Below are positions 32,097 to 43,812 of a stretch of DNA of 64,000 bases, piece by piece. Below the pieces are notes generated by a model. That model searched no databases. It was not told where the DNA came from and saw only the letters and a list, made by a program, of their open reading frames with translations. The translations under genes and the position numbers were made by a program. The stretch is from positions 243,682-307,681 of the forward strand of contig CANTFK010000756.1 in NCBI GenBank assembly GCA_947646735.1. Direction: 5' to 3'. The DNA comes from Peronospora farinosa. Lineage: Eukaryota > Oomycota > Peronosporomycetes > Peronosporales > Peronosporaceae. Numbering within the stretch: position 1 is the stretch's first letter; each line of letters starts with the position of its first letter.

Positions 32097-32640
32097 GATG
32101 CGTACGCATCCTGCGTGGCAACTCGATCGTGTATGCGTTGCCTAGGCGGCGCAATACACGAAACGGGCCGATGTACTTGGGCAACAATTTATTGCTGCCC
32201 ACGTTAGTCACTACATGTTTAGGTAGGTTTACTGTTGACAGTAAAACTAAATCATCTTCAATAAATGTTTGAGCATTTGCCCTTCCATTATTGTCTGCGT
32301 TTCGTTTTTGCTTATCCACCGCTTCCGCGATGGAATCTTGCACGAAACGGACTACCGCTTCACGAGTCAGCAGGAAATCCTCAGCTGACTCGTTGCTTTT
32401 GGCTGCAGTGCATTGTGAATGCACTGCAGAGATATCGGTTACTAATTCAGCGAGAACATTACTGTTCTCACTTGTGATACCTCGAGCGATGCTGATATCT
32501 TCAGCATCGTTATCAGTAAGAGCGTCATCGCTCTTACTTTCTTCCTCTTCATCGAAGTCGAATGGTACGACTTCGGTTACTTTCGCGTCGACCATAACGT
32601 CGTCGCGTGATGAGCAAGAGCCAGATTGGTTCTCGCTCAA
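31421..32640 (-). pseudogene. Gypsy-1 integrase C-terminus with chromodomain
   Basis: The upstream part (to 31804) holds the GPY/F-type module (KYIGPFRVLRRLGNAYTIEL and FYVGRLRPY). A frame change follows, then a chromodomain at about 31510-31690 with YLVRWRGYPPSVDSWEP. Chromodomains of this class tether integrase to heterochromatin. The entry into this frame from integrase (at 32640) is out of phase, so a small indel has broken pol here. Confidence 0.8.
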
Positions 32641-33480
32641 GCGAGTCCCTCCCCCCTTAAATTAAAGTCTCCCTCTACTAAGGTGGGGACACGTGGATGG
32701 CGAAGTCCATTCACGTAGAACGGTGTATGCGTCGTAGACGCATGCACGGAGTTGTTGATGGCGAATTCGACCTTCGACAAGAACTCACTCCAACTCGTAA
32801 ACGAGTGGACGTACCCTCGAAGAATCTCTTCGAGGATGCGATTGGCGCGTTCAGTCTGACCATCAGTTTCTGGATGGTCAGAAATAGACATTGTGAGCCG
32901 TGTTCCAAGTGTTCGGAACACGGAACGCCAAAACTCAGCCGTGAACCGGGGGTCCCTATCGGACACAAGTTCACGGGGTAAACCGTGCAATCGAAAGATT
33001 GTATCGATAAACACTCGAGCACAGCCCTCTGCTGTGATCGACTCAGGTACAGCAACAAGATGTACCATCATGCTGAACCTGTCTACAAACACGAGAATAC
33101 CATTATTCCCGTGAGCGTCTTTGGGAAACCCAAAGACGAAGTCCATTGATACGGACTCCCAGCACTCTGCCGGAACAGGTAGAGGCTGCAATGGTGCACG
33201 CAGTGAAGGAATAGGATTCACTCGTTGACACACCTCGCAAGCACGCACGTACTTGCGCACAAACTTATACTGGCGTGGCCAGTAAAAGTCGCGACTGACC
33301 GTGAGGTAAGTCTTCTCACGGCCGCGATGCCCACTTATTGGTGCATCGTGACATTCAAACATGATCCGTAACCTGAGATCATGTTGTGGCGGTACAACGA
33401 CACGAGGCGTGTCGTTGTTGACGGCTGTGTAGTACAGTAAGCCGTTCCGCTGGGATATATCGATCGAGAGAAGATCGATA
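32637..33480 (-). pseudogene. Gypsy-1 integrase core
   Basis: This is a DDE integrase. It has the zinc-binding HHCC region (GHRGREKT to CEVCQRV), the first Asp in SMDFVFGF, the second in SDRDPRF, and the Glu in DGQTERANR. The frame is open upstream to about 33480, out of phase with the RT/RNase H frame that ends at 33505, indicating a single small indel. Confidence 0.85.
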
Positions 33481-33504
33481 CATGACAGGCAAGCGCTTCT
33501 TAGC

Positions 33505-35514
33505 TTACGTGAATGGGTCCTTGAGATACTCCATCAGGCGTACAAGATCATTATCTTGTGCGCATGCCATTCTAATGTCGTCGAGTAAGATCGACGACAA
33601 GACGCTGGTACTCAGCGTGGCGACAGTGGTGTTCACATCAATGTCGGATTGCACAGTCGGCTCTAGGTCAGGCCGACGTGAAAGAGCATCGGACGACGTT
33701 AAGTCGTCCCGGCTTATACTCCACGGAGAAGTTGAATCCGCGAAGAACGACAACCATCTCGCCATACGTTGCGAGAGGTGTGGACTATTTACAGCCGTGC
33801 GTAGTGACGCATGGTCTGTATATACAATGAACGGTCTATCTCCTAAGAGATAGACGCGAAACTTAGCCAGTGCATACTTCATGGCAAGGAGTTCCTTGTC
33901 ATGCACCGGGTAATTGCGCTCAGCCGGTTGCAGCTGACGCGATTGATAACAGACGACACGCTCGGCGCCGTCTGTATCATATTGCATCAGTGCGCAGCCG
34001 ATTGCAAAATCACTGGCGTCACAGACCACATGAAATGGTCTGTCTTGATCGGCAATCGCCAACACTGGCGATTGCATCAAGCTTTGCTTGATACGTTCAA
34101 AGGAACGCTGACAATCAGCGTTCCAGTTCCACTTTACATTTTTCTTGAGTAAACAAGAAAGATGTACTGTCATTTCGGCGTAATTGCGCGAGTACTTGTG
34201 CAAGTACGCCGCTAGCCCAAGGAACTTCCTTAGTCCCTTAACATCGACTGGCACTGGCCAGTCGGTGATCGCCTTGATCTTTTCTGGATCAGGGCGTACG
34301 CCGTTCTTTCCGACGATGAACCCAAGAAGTGGTATTTCGCTAGCTGCGAATATACACTTCTTGAGGTTGGCGTACAACTTATGCTCTCGCATAAGTGTAA
34401 GAACCTTACGGACGTGGAGGCTATGGACGTCCACGTCTGTTTCTCCGTCCATAGCTCGACTATGGACGAACACATCATCGAAGTAACTCGGTGCGAATTC
34501 GCGCACCGGTCTCAATAGATGTGAAACGCATCTATTGAATGTGGCTGGTGCATTACTGAGCCCTTGCGGCATCACCAACCATTCCCAGAGCATACCACTG
34601 GGAGTGCTCACTGCTGTGTACGGGATGTCCCGTTCACGCATTAGGATCTGATAGAAACCATCCATCAGATCCATGGACGAAAAGATGGTACTCTTAGACA
34701 TACCATCTATGATTACGTCCTTTCTCGGTATCGGCGTTTGCGCCGGTATCGTTGCAGCGTTCTACTTATTGAACGCGTGCACTATTCGCCACCCTCCTGT
34801 GGTCTTGCGCACACAGAAGGTAGGAGAGCTGTGAGGTGAAGTTGACTCCCTCACATGGCCCGCTGCTAGGCGATCGGCAAAGAACTTGTCGATCGCCTCG
34901 ACCTGTACCCGAGGCAGTGGCCACTGCTTCATGACACAATATTTTGTGCCAGGAACAAGGTCGATCTCGTGTCGAGTGCCTTTATCCTTAGGCAACTCGC
35001 ACGGAACGGATTCAGGGAATACATCCTTTAATTCGACACAATCCTTGTACAAAGGATTTGACTTCAGCGACTCCCAGGATTGCGATGTATATCGTTCAAT
35101 CCGAGTCTTCTCATCAAGGACACTTTCGTCCATTGATGAGCTGCTGAGAACCCGTTCGTTCTCGGCAAAAACTGTTGCTGACCGAATGTCAGTCATGTAC
35201 TCGTCCTCTGCGACGAGCACACAGATCTGCTTGACTTTGCCACTACGCAGATCACGCAAGAACCTTTTAGGTTCTAGCGTAGGCAACTGAGTTATCTCCG
35301 AAGTTAATTTCGGAGGCGCGATCAGATCAAGCGTATAAGCGCCCACGTTTGATCCGTCATTAACCAAGACGTTTAACGTCTCGGTTACTTCCTGGGGACT
35401 TATTCCCTCAGTGATCATTTCCTGGGGACTTATTCCCGCAGGCTCGATGGAACAGGTTCCATCGACTTCCTCTAGCTGTGGTGGCGCAACCACAGCGAGA
35501 TCCTCTACGATCAA
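33505..35514 (-). pseudogene. Gypsy-1 reverse transcriptase and RNase H
   Basis: The frame runs from the linker through RT ([31 protein letters not shown]) and RNase H ([19 protein letters not shown]). One TAG at 34762-34764 replaces the Leu of the conserved HAFNKLN block (TTG in relatives); the frame is otherwise continuous. Upstream, the linker carries the duplicated ISPQEMITE/ISPQEVTE. Confidence 0.85.
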
Positions 35515-35676
35515 CTCTCCAGTTGATCTAGGATTACCGTGTTGCCGCTTCTGGGCAACCGGTTTACTCTTCGGTGAATGCTGCCCTCTAGGCGAGCATT
35601 CATGTCCCGGTCCACTCGACTTATTCGAGTGGTGGACCTTCGGCGCTGCCTGTGCTTGTGCACAGCCGCCGGCAGC

Positions 35677-35987
35677 TTACTCCACAGCGTGACTGTCTGT
35701 CACGCTGAGTTCTTGTGCAGTCGTACTAACAACTGAACCACAAGTGAGGCCATCACACTCACTCGTAGTACATTCACACGCTTGTGAACGCTCCAAGACG
35801 TTCATCAGATGGCCATCTGATGAACAAGCGGCAGGCATCTTCACGGTTCGATGCTGCCAGCTGACCCATGGCTCGTACCTTCTGAGCCATGGTAATCCTA
35901 GGATAACATCAACTTTGTCATCCAGATCGAGTACGATGAAATTATCATCGTACTTTTTGCCTTCAAGCGTGTAGTGAATTCCCACTA
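35677..35987 (-). pseudogene. Gypsy-1 protease, C-terminal half
   Basis: This is the second half of the aspartic protease (VDVILGLPWL), separated from its N-terminal half (43813-44100) by the 7.8-kb insertion of Gypsy-2 within the codon stretch at CACTA. Confidence 0.8.
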
Positions 35988-36329
35988 TGTAATGGGCTAC
36001 ATTACACATATAGCATTAACACAAATAAACAATTACATATGTAGGCAGGTGCTGGGCCCGAATAGCGGGCACAGCGTGGTAATTTATTATTGGTTTATTA
36101 TTGGGCCTAAAGTCCCCAATATGGACCAATAATAAATCAACCTGAAATTATGTGGTTCCCGAAAGGCGGGAACACTGTCGTATTTATTACGACTAAAATC
36201 TTCGTAATTAGTACGAATTAAAACCAAAATAAAAATCAGAGTTAAATTTACCTAATACCTAATACTCGGGCTTGAGTCTTCCTCAAGCGCACGTGTAAGC
36301 TAGTGACGGTACGTTCTAGCCCCGTTACA
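35988..36329 (+). repeat. Gypsy-2 5' LTR
   Basis: 342 bp, TGTAATGGG start and CCGTTACA end. The interior is rich in short palindromes (for example CCAATAATAAA..TTTATTATTGG) that bracket the probable transcription start. Confidence 0.97.
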
Positions 36330-36331
36330 CC

Positions 36332-36350
36332 TGGTAGCACTTTGTAGTCC
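36332..36350 (+). promoter_or_regulatory. Gypsy-2 primer binding site
   Basis: TGGTAGCACTTTGTAGTCC begins two bases after the 5' LTR. The same TGGTAGCACT start follows the 5' LTRs of Gypsy-1 (minus, 45349-45331) and Gypsy-3 (minus, 53785-53767). TGG pairs with a tRNA CCA end; I cannot assign the tRNA. Confidence 0.65.
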
Positions 36351-36355
36351 TTCCT

Positions 36356-37405
36356 ATGCCCGAGATTGGGATGAGCGAATCGTCGTACTTTGACGCTCCA
36401 GATTTATTTCTGGAGCACGCGACCTTCCCCCATCTTACTGGTGTTGAGTGGGATGCCCTTAATCGCCTCGCGGCGATATCGGGAGAGGCATTCGTCGCGT
36501 CGCTGATGAGATCAGCGTCCCCTGACGCGCAACGTCTCGCCATACATGAGTTTATGGCACGCGAGCTCGCCGAATCCAACCGGCGAGGCTTAACTCCCTC
36601 GCGCCCTTCACGTAATGAGGCCGTGAAGATGGAAACCTCCTCCTACTCTGGAGAAGGTAAGGACCGGTTATCGCTGAACCGGTGGTTCCGAGAAGTTGAT
36701 ATCGCCATCGCCTCGAGACTTCTTGAAGCTCCACAGGCGAAGGTCAACTTTCTTCTTTCCCGCCTCACCGGGAAGGCCAAGGATTGGGCCCTTGGTAAAC
36801 TCGTTGTGGACGAGCACGCATTTCCCACCTTGGATACCATCCAGGACGATCTCCGTCTTGCCTTCGAGCCACCACAAGAGGAGAAACTGGTGCGATCAAG
36901 ATTCCTGTCGATGCGACAGGGTAAAATGGCGATGCGCGACTACGTACAGATGGCTAGGCATCTGGCGTCGTGTATTATCACGCACCCCATGGACATGTAC
37001 ACACAGGTGAATGTCTTTGTGGATGGTATGCGTGAGGGGCAGACCCGCTTATCGCTGGAGCGCGCCGAGCCTGCCACATTGGAGGAGGCATTCGCCATCG
37101 CACTCCGTGAAGACTTTAGGGTCACAAAGGCATATGCAAAACCCTCGGTCGTCAGCGTTCCCCGGCCTTCTGGCCCAGAACCTATGGAGATCGACGTTAT
37201 TGAGTCGTCGGGTGACCGGCGACGTGTCTTTCATCATAAAGGTGACGCTCGCACCGGGCGTCCAATGGTTTGCTTTCGTTGTCGCAAGCCAGGACATCGC
37301 GCGGCAGAGTGCCGTGCGCCAGCCCCATTATCGGTGCAAGTAGTGGACGCCCATCATGAGGGTGCTGTACCGGCCGCACGTCCAAAAAACGGTCGGGACC
37401 AGTAG
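36356..37405 (+). CDS. Gypsy-2 Gag, intact
   Basis: The 349-aa Gag starts at the first ATG after the PBS. Residues about 95-240 match the retrotransposon capsid domain ([24 protein letters not shown]). One CCHC zinc knuckle ([14 protein letters not shown]) sits near 305-318. The stop is TAG at 37403-37405. Six codons before the stop the sequence is CC A AAA AAC in the gag frame, the start of the frameshift signal. Gag packages element RNA in virus-like particles. Confidence 0.92.
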   Translation: MPEIGMSESSYFDAPDLFLEHATFPHLTGVEWDALNRLAAISGEAFVASLMRSASPDAQRLAIHEFMARELAESNRRGLTPSRPSRNEAVKMETSSYSGEGKDRLSLNRWFREVDIAIASRLLEAPQAKVNFLLSRLTGKAKDWALGKLVVDEHAFPTLDTIQDDLRLAFEPPQEEKLVRSRFLSMRQGKMAMRDYVQMARHLASCIITHPMDMYTQVNVFVDGMREGQTRLSLERAEPATLEEAFAIALREDFRVTKAYAKPSVVSVPRPSGPEPMEIDVIESSGDRRRVFHHKGDARTGRPMVCFRCRKPGHRAAECRAPAPLSVQVVDAHHEGAVPAARPKNGRDQ

Positions 37406-37425
37406 GTGCAGGGCGCCCTACTGGT
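37384..37425 (+). promoter_or_regulatory. -1 ribosomal frameshift signal at the gag-pol junction
   Basis: The heptamer A AAA AAC (37384-37390) lies in the gag zero frame. A 7-nt spacer (37391-37397) follows, then a perfect 9-bp stem: ACCAGTAGG (37398-37406) pairs with CCTACTGGT (37417-37425) around a 10-nt loop. A -1 slip enters the pol frame, which is open from here through the protease. The gag stop TAG lies inside the stem. The hairpin is conserved in Gypsy-1 (44100-44125) and Gypsy-3 (52627-52652). Confidence 0.75.
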
Positions 37426-40400
37426 TGGAACGGAGGTCCGGGTCCCCCGGTGGCAGCCCAACCTTCCAGTCCTCCTGCGCTACGCGCACGGTTAAATGCC
37501 ACCACTACGAGTGGTGATTCACGTCTGATTATTGTCAGTTTACATGTCGCCGGCGTCCGGCGACCTCTGCGAGCACTCCTGGACTCAGGAGCAACAAACA
37601 ATTTCTTTCGTGAATCTTGTTTGTCGATGCTGCCTCCCAGCATTCAGGTCCGTGAGGGACCTGGCCAAGTCATCGTCAAGTTGGCTGACGGGAAACCACA
37701 CCGCGTATCGCGGCGCGAAGTGTAGTTGCCGTATACGTTTGATGGCTTTCGCAGTAATGATGATTTCTTGGTGATCGCGATGAATTATGCATTCGATTGC
37801 ATACTGGGCATGCCATGGTTGGTACGTTATAAGCTCCAGATCGACTGGTTAGCCAGATCAGTGAGACGTCGACGCAAGTTCGATGTCAGTGAAGTGTTTA
37901 CCCATCTCTTGGTATCTCCAAGTGACTGGCCGAACGTCACAGTCGTGGATCGCGATTCCACGACGTTGGCGGTGCACAGAGCGAGCGATGGCCCTCTCTG
38001 CACTGCTTGTGCTGTTCTTCGGGACACAAGTGACAGTGACTCCTCGCTACAGAGCGAAGAGGACGACGAGGACGACGCGGTCGAACAGGGGTTCCCGCGC
38101 GTCATTAATGCGGTTGAACAGGGGTTCCCGCACGTGAATGCAGTGGTTGAACCGGGGTTCCCATCTGCACCTATTGTGGTCGAGCAGGGGCTCCCACAAG
38201 GGCATTGTGGCGACGAGCAAGAGCTCGCCAGCGAGTGTGACGTGGACGGACAGGAGTCCTCACGCGAGAGCATGATGGTCGAACCGGGGTTCCCATCATC
38301 ACCCACTGTGGTCGAACCGAGGTTCCCACATGGGCATATTGTGGTCGAGCAGGGGCTCCCACACGAGTACAACGTGGACGGACAGGAGTCCCCACGCGAG
38401 AGCATGATGGTCGAACTGGGGTTCCCATCATCACCCACTGTGGTCGAACCGAGGTTCCCACATGGGCATACTGTGGTTGAGCAGAGGCTCCCACGCGGGT
38501 TTACGGCGGCCGAGCAGGAGCTCCCGCATCAAGTGTCGACGGTCGAGTTTGGGGTACTCCCGTCCAGTGTTTCCGGCATCTTGGATGACGACATCTAGTG
38601 CCTAGAGGGGGGTGATGGTTTATCACCTGACTGCGGTTCGCCAGCTTCGAGTAGTGACTCGAAGCACGATGGGGACAACAGCACCGAGAATTTAGCGTTG
38701 GAATGTGTCCACGCTATCGTGTACGTGGAAGGGAGTCCACAAAGGCACCAATATATCGAGGTCGAGAGTCTTCCTCGTAATGCGTCTTCCATTACAAGTC
38801 TTCCAGGGCTTTCCTGGAAGCATTTCCTACGTGACCTCAAGGGAGGCACTGTGGAACAAGTGTGTCTGATAACCAACGAGATGATTGATGTGGCGAACGA
38901 GGAGCATATGGCGCGTCCTCAAAGCGCTGAGCCGAAGTCTGCGCGTGAAGAAAGGTTTGCATCACAGTCATGGGAGGCCCTGCGAGAGTCTGGTAACCCC
39001 GTCTACGACATTGCTCGTGAGTATGCAGACGTGTTCCCGGACAAGATCCCGGCTGAACTTCCTGCGGACCGCGGTGTTCGGCACGAGATTGATCTTGTTC
39101 CAGGGTCGAAGTATTGTGTGACACGGCAGTGGCCGTTGCCTCGAGATCAAGTCGAAGCTATTGACGCATTCTTTGAAGGCCGCCGCAAAGCGGGTCATGT
39201 GCGGGAGAGTATCTCACCACATTCGAGTCCAACCTTCTGCGTGAAGAAGGCTACGGGAGGCTGGCGGATAGTGCATGCGTTCAATAAGTTGAATGATGCC
39301 ACTATTCCTGCACAGACGCCAATTCCCAGGAAGGACATGGTGCTGAATTCCATGTCAGGTAGTGTCATCTTCAGTGCCATCGACTTGACCGATGGCTTTT
39401 ACCAGATTTTGATGCGCCCGAGCGATATCCCACTCACCGCGGTGAGCACCCCGAGTGGCATGTTATGGGAGTGGCTGGTAATGCCACAAGGGTTAAAGAA
39501 CGCTCCGGCCACTTTCAATCGCATGATGTCTCAAGTGTTGAGACCTCTTCGGAACTTTGCCTCAAGTTATTTTGACGATATCTTCGTCCATAGTCGCGCC
39601 GAGGGCAACCTCAACGATGTCCAAGTTCACCTTCAACACCTGAAGCAAGTGTTACAAGTTATGCGGGACAACAAGTTGTACGCGAATCTCAAGAAGTGTG
39701 TCTTTTGTGCATCGGAGATTCCGGTGTTAGGTTGCTATGTGAGTAAATCGGGAGTTCGAGCTGATCCAGAGAAGGTGTCGTCCATCTGTTCTTGGCCCAC
39801 GCCCAAGAACCCTACGGAGTTGCGCCAGTGGCTCGGCTTGGCTAATTATTTGCACAAGTATACGAAGGATTATGCTGGTTCTATCCAGCCTTTTTCGTCA
39901 CTCTTGAAGAAAGACGCCACGTGGTTGTGGCGTCCCGAGCACCAAGCAGCCTTCGAAGCAGTAAAGAAGAGCCTAGCGTCAGCGCCAGTCTTGGTCCTAC
40001 CAGATGATTCCAAGCCGTTCCACGTGGTTTGCGACGCCAGTGATTTTGCAATCGGTTGTGCCCTCATGCAATTTGATGATGAGGACCGTGAACGAGTCGT
40101 GAGTTATCAGTCGCGACAGATGAAGCCAGCTGAGAAGAACTATCCGGTTCACGACAAGGAGTTATTAGCGATGCGCTATGCACTCATCAAGTTTCGCGTG
40201 CATCTCCTTGGTGAAAGTACGTTTGCTTTGTACACCGATCATGCATCGCTGCGCACAGCGATGAAGCGCCCACACCTGTCCCAACGGATGGCACGATGGC
40301 TCTCATTCTTCTCTGAGTACAACTTCGTCGTGCATTACAAGCCAGGCAAGACCAATATTCTCGCTGACGCCTTGTCACGACGTCTCGACTACGATCCTCG

Positions 40401-41547
40401 GACTGCTCTGAGTCGCCAGGCTACTGATGAAGAGGACGATGATGACCGATGTGCAATGTGTGTATCGCTGAACTTAACTCGGGTTACACCCGAGCTGTGT
40501 TTATTTGATGAGATCGTCGCAGCGTACAAGGGTGACTCAGATTATGCAGACATTATCGAGTATCTGCGTGCTCCCAGCGATGCTGCACTGGGAGCCTTAT
40601 CCCGTATCAAGCGCGACCATATTCATCGATACAGTTTAGACGGCGATTTGCTTCTGTATAGCATCGACCAATTCGATGCTCCTCGCACGGTGATTGCCAA
40701 TGACATGGATTTGCGTGCAAGAATCATTCACGAGTATCACGATGCTCCTGCTGGCGGCCATTTAGGCCGCGAAAAGACTTTCGCGGCTGTGTCTCGAGCC
40801 TTCTTCTGGCCCCACATGTATAAGTGGGTACGCAACTGGATCCGAACGTGCGAAATATGCCAGCGTGTGAAGCCATTTCCATCGTCACAGGCTCCCTTGC
40901 GATCGTTGCCAATTGCAGCAGAGGCCTGGAGATCAGTTTCGATGGACTTTATCTTCGGGCTTGCGCCCGATAGCCAAGCTCGAACGGGCATCTTGGTCTT
41001 TGTTGATAGATTCAGCAAGATGACACATCTCGTGCCTGTTCACGCTAAGGTCACCGCGGCAGAGACCGCGGCGCACTTCATCGACGCGGTGTTCCGTCAT
41101 CATGGCCTTCCAGAAAACATTGTTTCGGACCGTGATCCGCGATTTACGTCCGCATTTTGGACATCACTTTTCGAGCTCCTCGGGAAAAAACTGCTGATGT
41201 CGACGGCATCCCATCCGGAAACGGATGGGCAGACCGAGCGCGTGAACCCAGTCCTCGAAGATGTTCTTCGGAGTTATGCTACGTCATTTACAAGTTGGAG
41301 TGCATTTTTACCACTCGCTGAGTTCGCACTCAACAACGCCGTACACGCGTCAACAGGGTTGACGCCATTTTTTGTGAATTCGGCTCGTCACCCTCGTGTT
41401 CCTACTGTCCTGGCCGTGGGGCGACCCACAACACCTAGTGGCTCCACTCTGGGGGGGGATAAAGGTGATAAACAAGGATCGAGTGCAGCTCACGGTATTT
41501 TGAGCGCGAATGCAGTAACACGATCCAAGGCAAGACGTCCATTTTGA
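37391..41547 (+). pseudogene. Gypsy-2 Pol (protease, RT, RNase H, integrase), two amber codons
   Basis: One reading frame, -1 relative to gag, runs from the frameshift site to TGA at 41545. It is broken only by TAG at 37723-37725 (between the protease halves) and TAG at 38596-38598. Protease has LLDSGATNNFF and ILGMPWL. A 33-bp coding repeat follows (38080-38574). RT has [11 protein letters not shown] and YFDDIFVHS (39567). RNase H has [11 protein letters not shown] and YTDHASLR. Integrase has [30 protein letters not shown] and DGQTERVN. The domain order protease-RT-RNase H-integrase is Ty3/gypsy. All catalytic residues are present, so suppression of two stops would yield a full polyprotein. 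Confidence 0.88.
38080..38574 (+). repeat. 33-bp in-frame coding repeat, 15 units, in Gypsy-2 pol
   Basis: Fifteen degenerate 33-bp units encode 11-residue repeats such as VEQGLPQGHCG, VEPGFPSSPTV and DGQESPRESMM. A higher-order block of about 4 units is itself duplicated (38275-38406 resembles 38407-38500). It lies between protease and RT and keeps the frame. Not CRISPR: no spacers, and the repeats are contiguous. Confidence 0.9.
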
Positions 41548-42848
41548 CGCCATCAGACGTGGCGTCCCCATTAGCTCGATGGACTGCGCAGACATTGATT
41601 GACCCGTCTTCGGGTAAGCGTTCCCCTACTGCCAACTACGCGCCGATTGAGTCGGCGCGACCAATTGATGACATGGCCGTGTCGGAATTCATACTCCAAC
41701 GTCAAGCCATCACCCGCTTTGTACGCGACGCACTACAAACTGATGTAGACCAACAGAAGGAGAACGCTGACAAACATGGAAGAAAGAACATGAGCAAGTT
41801 TGAGAAAGGTAACCGTGTATTATTATCTACGGAAGTTTTAAGGGATTCTGCGGTCACTAATCTGGGCGCGAGTAAACTCGCGCCACGCTTCATCGGTCCA
41901 TTCAAGGTTCTGAAGGCAATTGGCGACGCTTATACACTCGACGTCCCCTCTTCACTGCGACTCCGCCCGACATAGAATGTCGGGCGGCTGAAGGAATATC
42001 GTCCGGCTACGCTTCACGGTTTGGCTCCGACGCCGGCTTCAGGGGTTCGTAAGTCGAACGGCCTTCCCGTCGCGCTCGACGCGCCGATGACATGGGGCGG
42101 GGTCTCGATCCCGTCTGAACCTGACCAAGCATCTGGCGCTCCAGAATCCTTATCCGCTCGAGCAGTTCACGATTCGACTGCCGGGTCTCACTCGAAGTCT
42201 TCTCCGCCTGGGCAGCACGTTCACTGGCAGCCTCAGCCTCCAGCCGAGCATCGGCAGCTATATTCACAGCCTGATCAACATCGTCCTGAGAAACCAGGAC
42301 GCCAGATCTACCACCGCGAGGGCCCTCCTCCGCTTGTTGATGCGGAGGGACAGGTGCGCTGGATTGTAGACCGCATTGTGGGTCACGAGGACCCTCCACA
42401 ACCATTACTGCAGTCGGCTCATGAGAAGCGTGCGGTTCCATCCGTGCGTAGGTACCGAGTACGTTGGCTTGGATTCCCTCCCGAGCAGGATACATGGGAA
42501 CCACGTTCCTCGCTCCTTCGTGACGTTCCAGATGTGGTTCTGTCGTATGAAGCCACGAAGTCGGACTATTCCAAGGCGGGCGAGCACGCGAACGCTCTCG
42601 TGACAAACGAGAGCGGTAAGGAGATTCACGTTGTCGGAAACGGGAACGATGACCAGAACGAGAACGATGTCGCGAACGAGAACGACGCCGTGAACGAGAA
42701 CGTCGCGGTGAATACATATCACGATTGCGAGGCGAGAATCGCGGAGCAGGACGGACAAGCGAACGTGTCGCTGCCCTGCGCTGATGATCCCGCGGAGATT
42801 GACTCCGCTGTCGCGAGTGGTGCTGCCAGCGAGGCGCACCACGAATAA
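41545..42848 (+). pseudogene. Gypsy-2 integrase C-terminus with chromodomain
   Basis: The frame is shifted by one base from pol at 41544. It has a GPY/F module (RFIGPFKVLKAIGDAYTLDV), TAG at 41973 in the place of the aromatic residue of the usual PTFYVGRL block, then continues in frame. A chromodomain lies at about 42300-42540 (YRVRWLGFPPEQDTWEP). The tail is Asn/Glu/Asp-repetitive (NENDVANENDAVNENVAVN). The whole chromodomain stretch is overlapped by the antisense gene. Confidence 0.82.
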
Positions 42849-43386
42849 CTGCGCTTCTCCGTTCGCTCAGACTTCGCTCATACTTTGTAATCCAACTTCG
42901 TTCGCGATCGCTGAGTGGACACTCAGCGATGTGTCGTCGCCATTCGTCATGAGTTGGGCGTGGAGTCGAGTCACAAAATTGGCATCCTTCATTGACATGG
43001 ACGAAGCAGAGACGGTCCTCATTCCAAGCTTCCTCACACACTCTTTCGCGTAGCGCGCCGATGGAGTGATCGGCGCGAAGTTCCTCTCGATTGGCGAGCC
43101 ATAACTGGAAGCTGCTATAATCCTAGAGCATCCGATTCCAACGTTGGATGAAGGCGCACCAAGAACGTTGTAGAGCTTCATACCCGATTCCATCAAGACC
43201 CTTCCCGCGCAGTTTTCGAAGTCGGCCGAAGTATTCCCGCATCATGTCCAGTGAGTCCGGAGCGTGAGCTCCGGACAAGTCGTACAGAGACCAAGGTATG
43301 AGCTGCCGCGCCATGATGCTGGTTGATGCATTCCCGCTGATGTATCTTGGGCGTCCTGCTGGATTGGGTTCTGGGTCTCCGGACAT
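42007..43386 (-). pseudogene. Antisense gene of Gypsy-2 (aORF-2), one amber codon
   Basis: A single frame of 460 codons starts at an ATG 80 bp inside the 3' LTR and ends at 42007, with one TAG at 43123-43125. After the ATG comes a Pro/Ser-rich start, then LQRSWCAFI (about 43166-43140). EGCQFC follows near 42985-42970, then a long Arg/Ser (RS-type) stretch. A coiled coil (LLERIRILERQML) and a basic C-terminus end the protein. LQ-SW-AFI and the CxxC pair are shared, in the same order, with the antisense gene of Gypsy-1. It reads across the chromodomain of the sense strand. Confidence 0.65.
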
Positions 43387-43465
43387 TGCTTATTCGTTTG
43401 TGGGCGAAGGGTTTTCGACAGTTGAGCACTCACGGTTGGTGAGTGCTGTCATGAGAAGGGGGTGA

Positions 43466-43807
43466 TGTAATGGGCTACATTACACATATAGCATTAACAC
43501 AAATAAACAATTACATATGTAGGCAGGTGCTGGGCCCGAATAGCGGGCACAGCGTGGTAATTTATTATTGGTTTATTATTGGGCCTAAAGTCCCCAATAT
43601 GGACCAATAATAAATCAACCTGAAATTGTGTGGTTCCCGAAAGGCGGGAACACTGTCGTATTTATTACGACTAAAATCTTCGTAATTAGTACGAATTAAA
43701 ACCAAAATAAAAATCAGAGTTAATTTTACCTAATACCTAATACTTGGGCTTGAGTCTTCCTCAAGCGCACGTGTAAGCTAGTGACGGTACGTTCTAGCCC
43801 CGTTACA
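43466..43807 (+). repeat. Gypsy-2 3' LTR
   Basis: 342 bp, about 3 differences from 35988-36329. It is preceded by the polypurine tract and followed by CACTA. Confidence 0.97.
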
Positions 43808-43812
43808 CACTA

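Larger units (their letters stand above)
35988..43807 (+). mobile_element. Gypsy-2, nearly complete chromodomain Ty3/gypsy element nested in Gypsy-1
   Basis: Paired 342-bp LTRs (35988-36329, 43466-43807) differ at about 3 positions and are flanked by CACTA (35983-35987, 43808-43812). The total is 7,820 bp, in the opposite orientation to its host element. The order is LTR, PBS, intact gag, frameshift signal, pol (protease, 33-bp repeat, RT, RNase H, integrase), chromodomain, antisense gene, polypurine tract (AAGGGGGTGA, 43456-43465), LTR. The breaks seen are amber codons at 37723, 38596 and 41973, plus one frame change at 41544. It is the best-preserved element in the window. Confidence 0.96.

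Noticed and set aside
37827..38438. Antisense repetitive frame in Gypsy-2
   Set aside because: It is the complement of the 33-bp coding repeat; unlike the antisense genes near the 3' LTRs it has no counterpart in the other elements.
38080..38574. Possible CRISPR array
   Set aside because: The units are contiguous and in frame, without spacers, in a eukaryotic retrotransposon.
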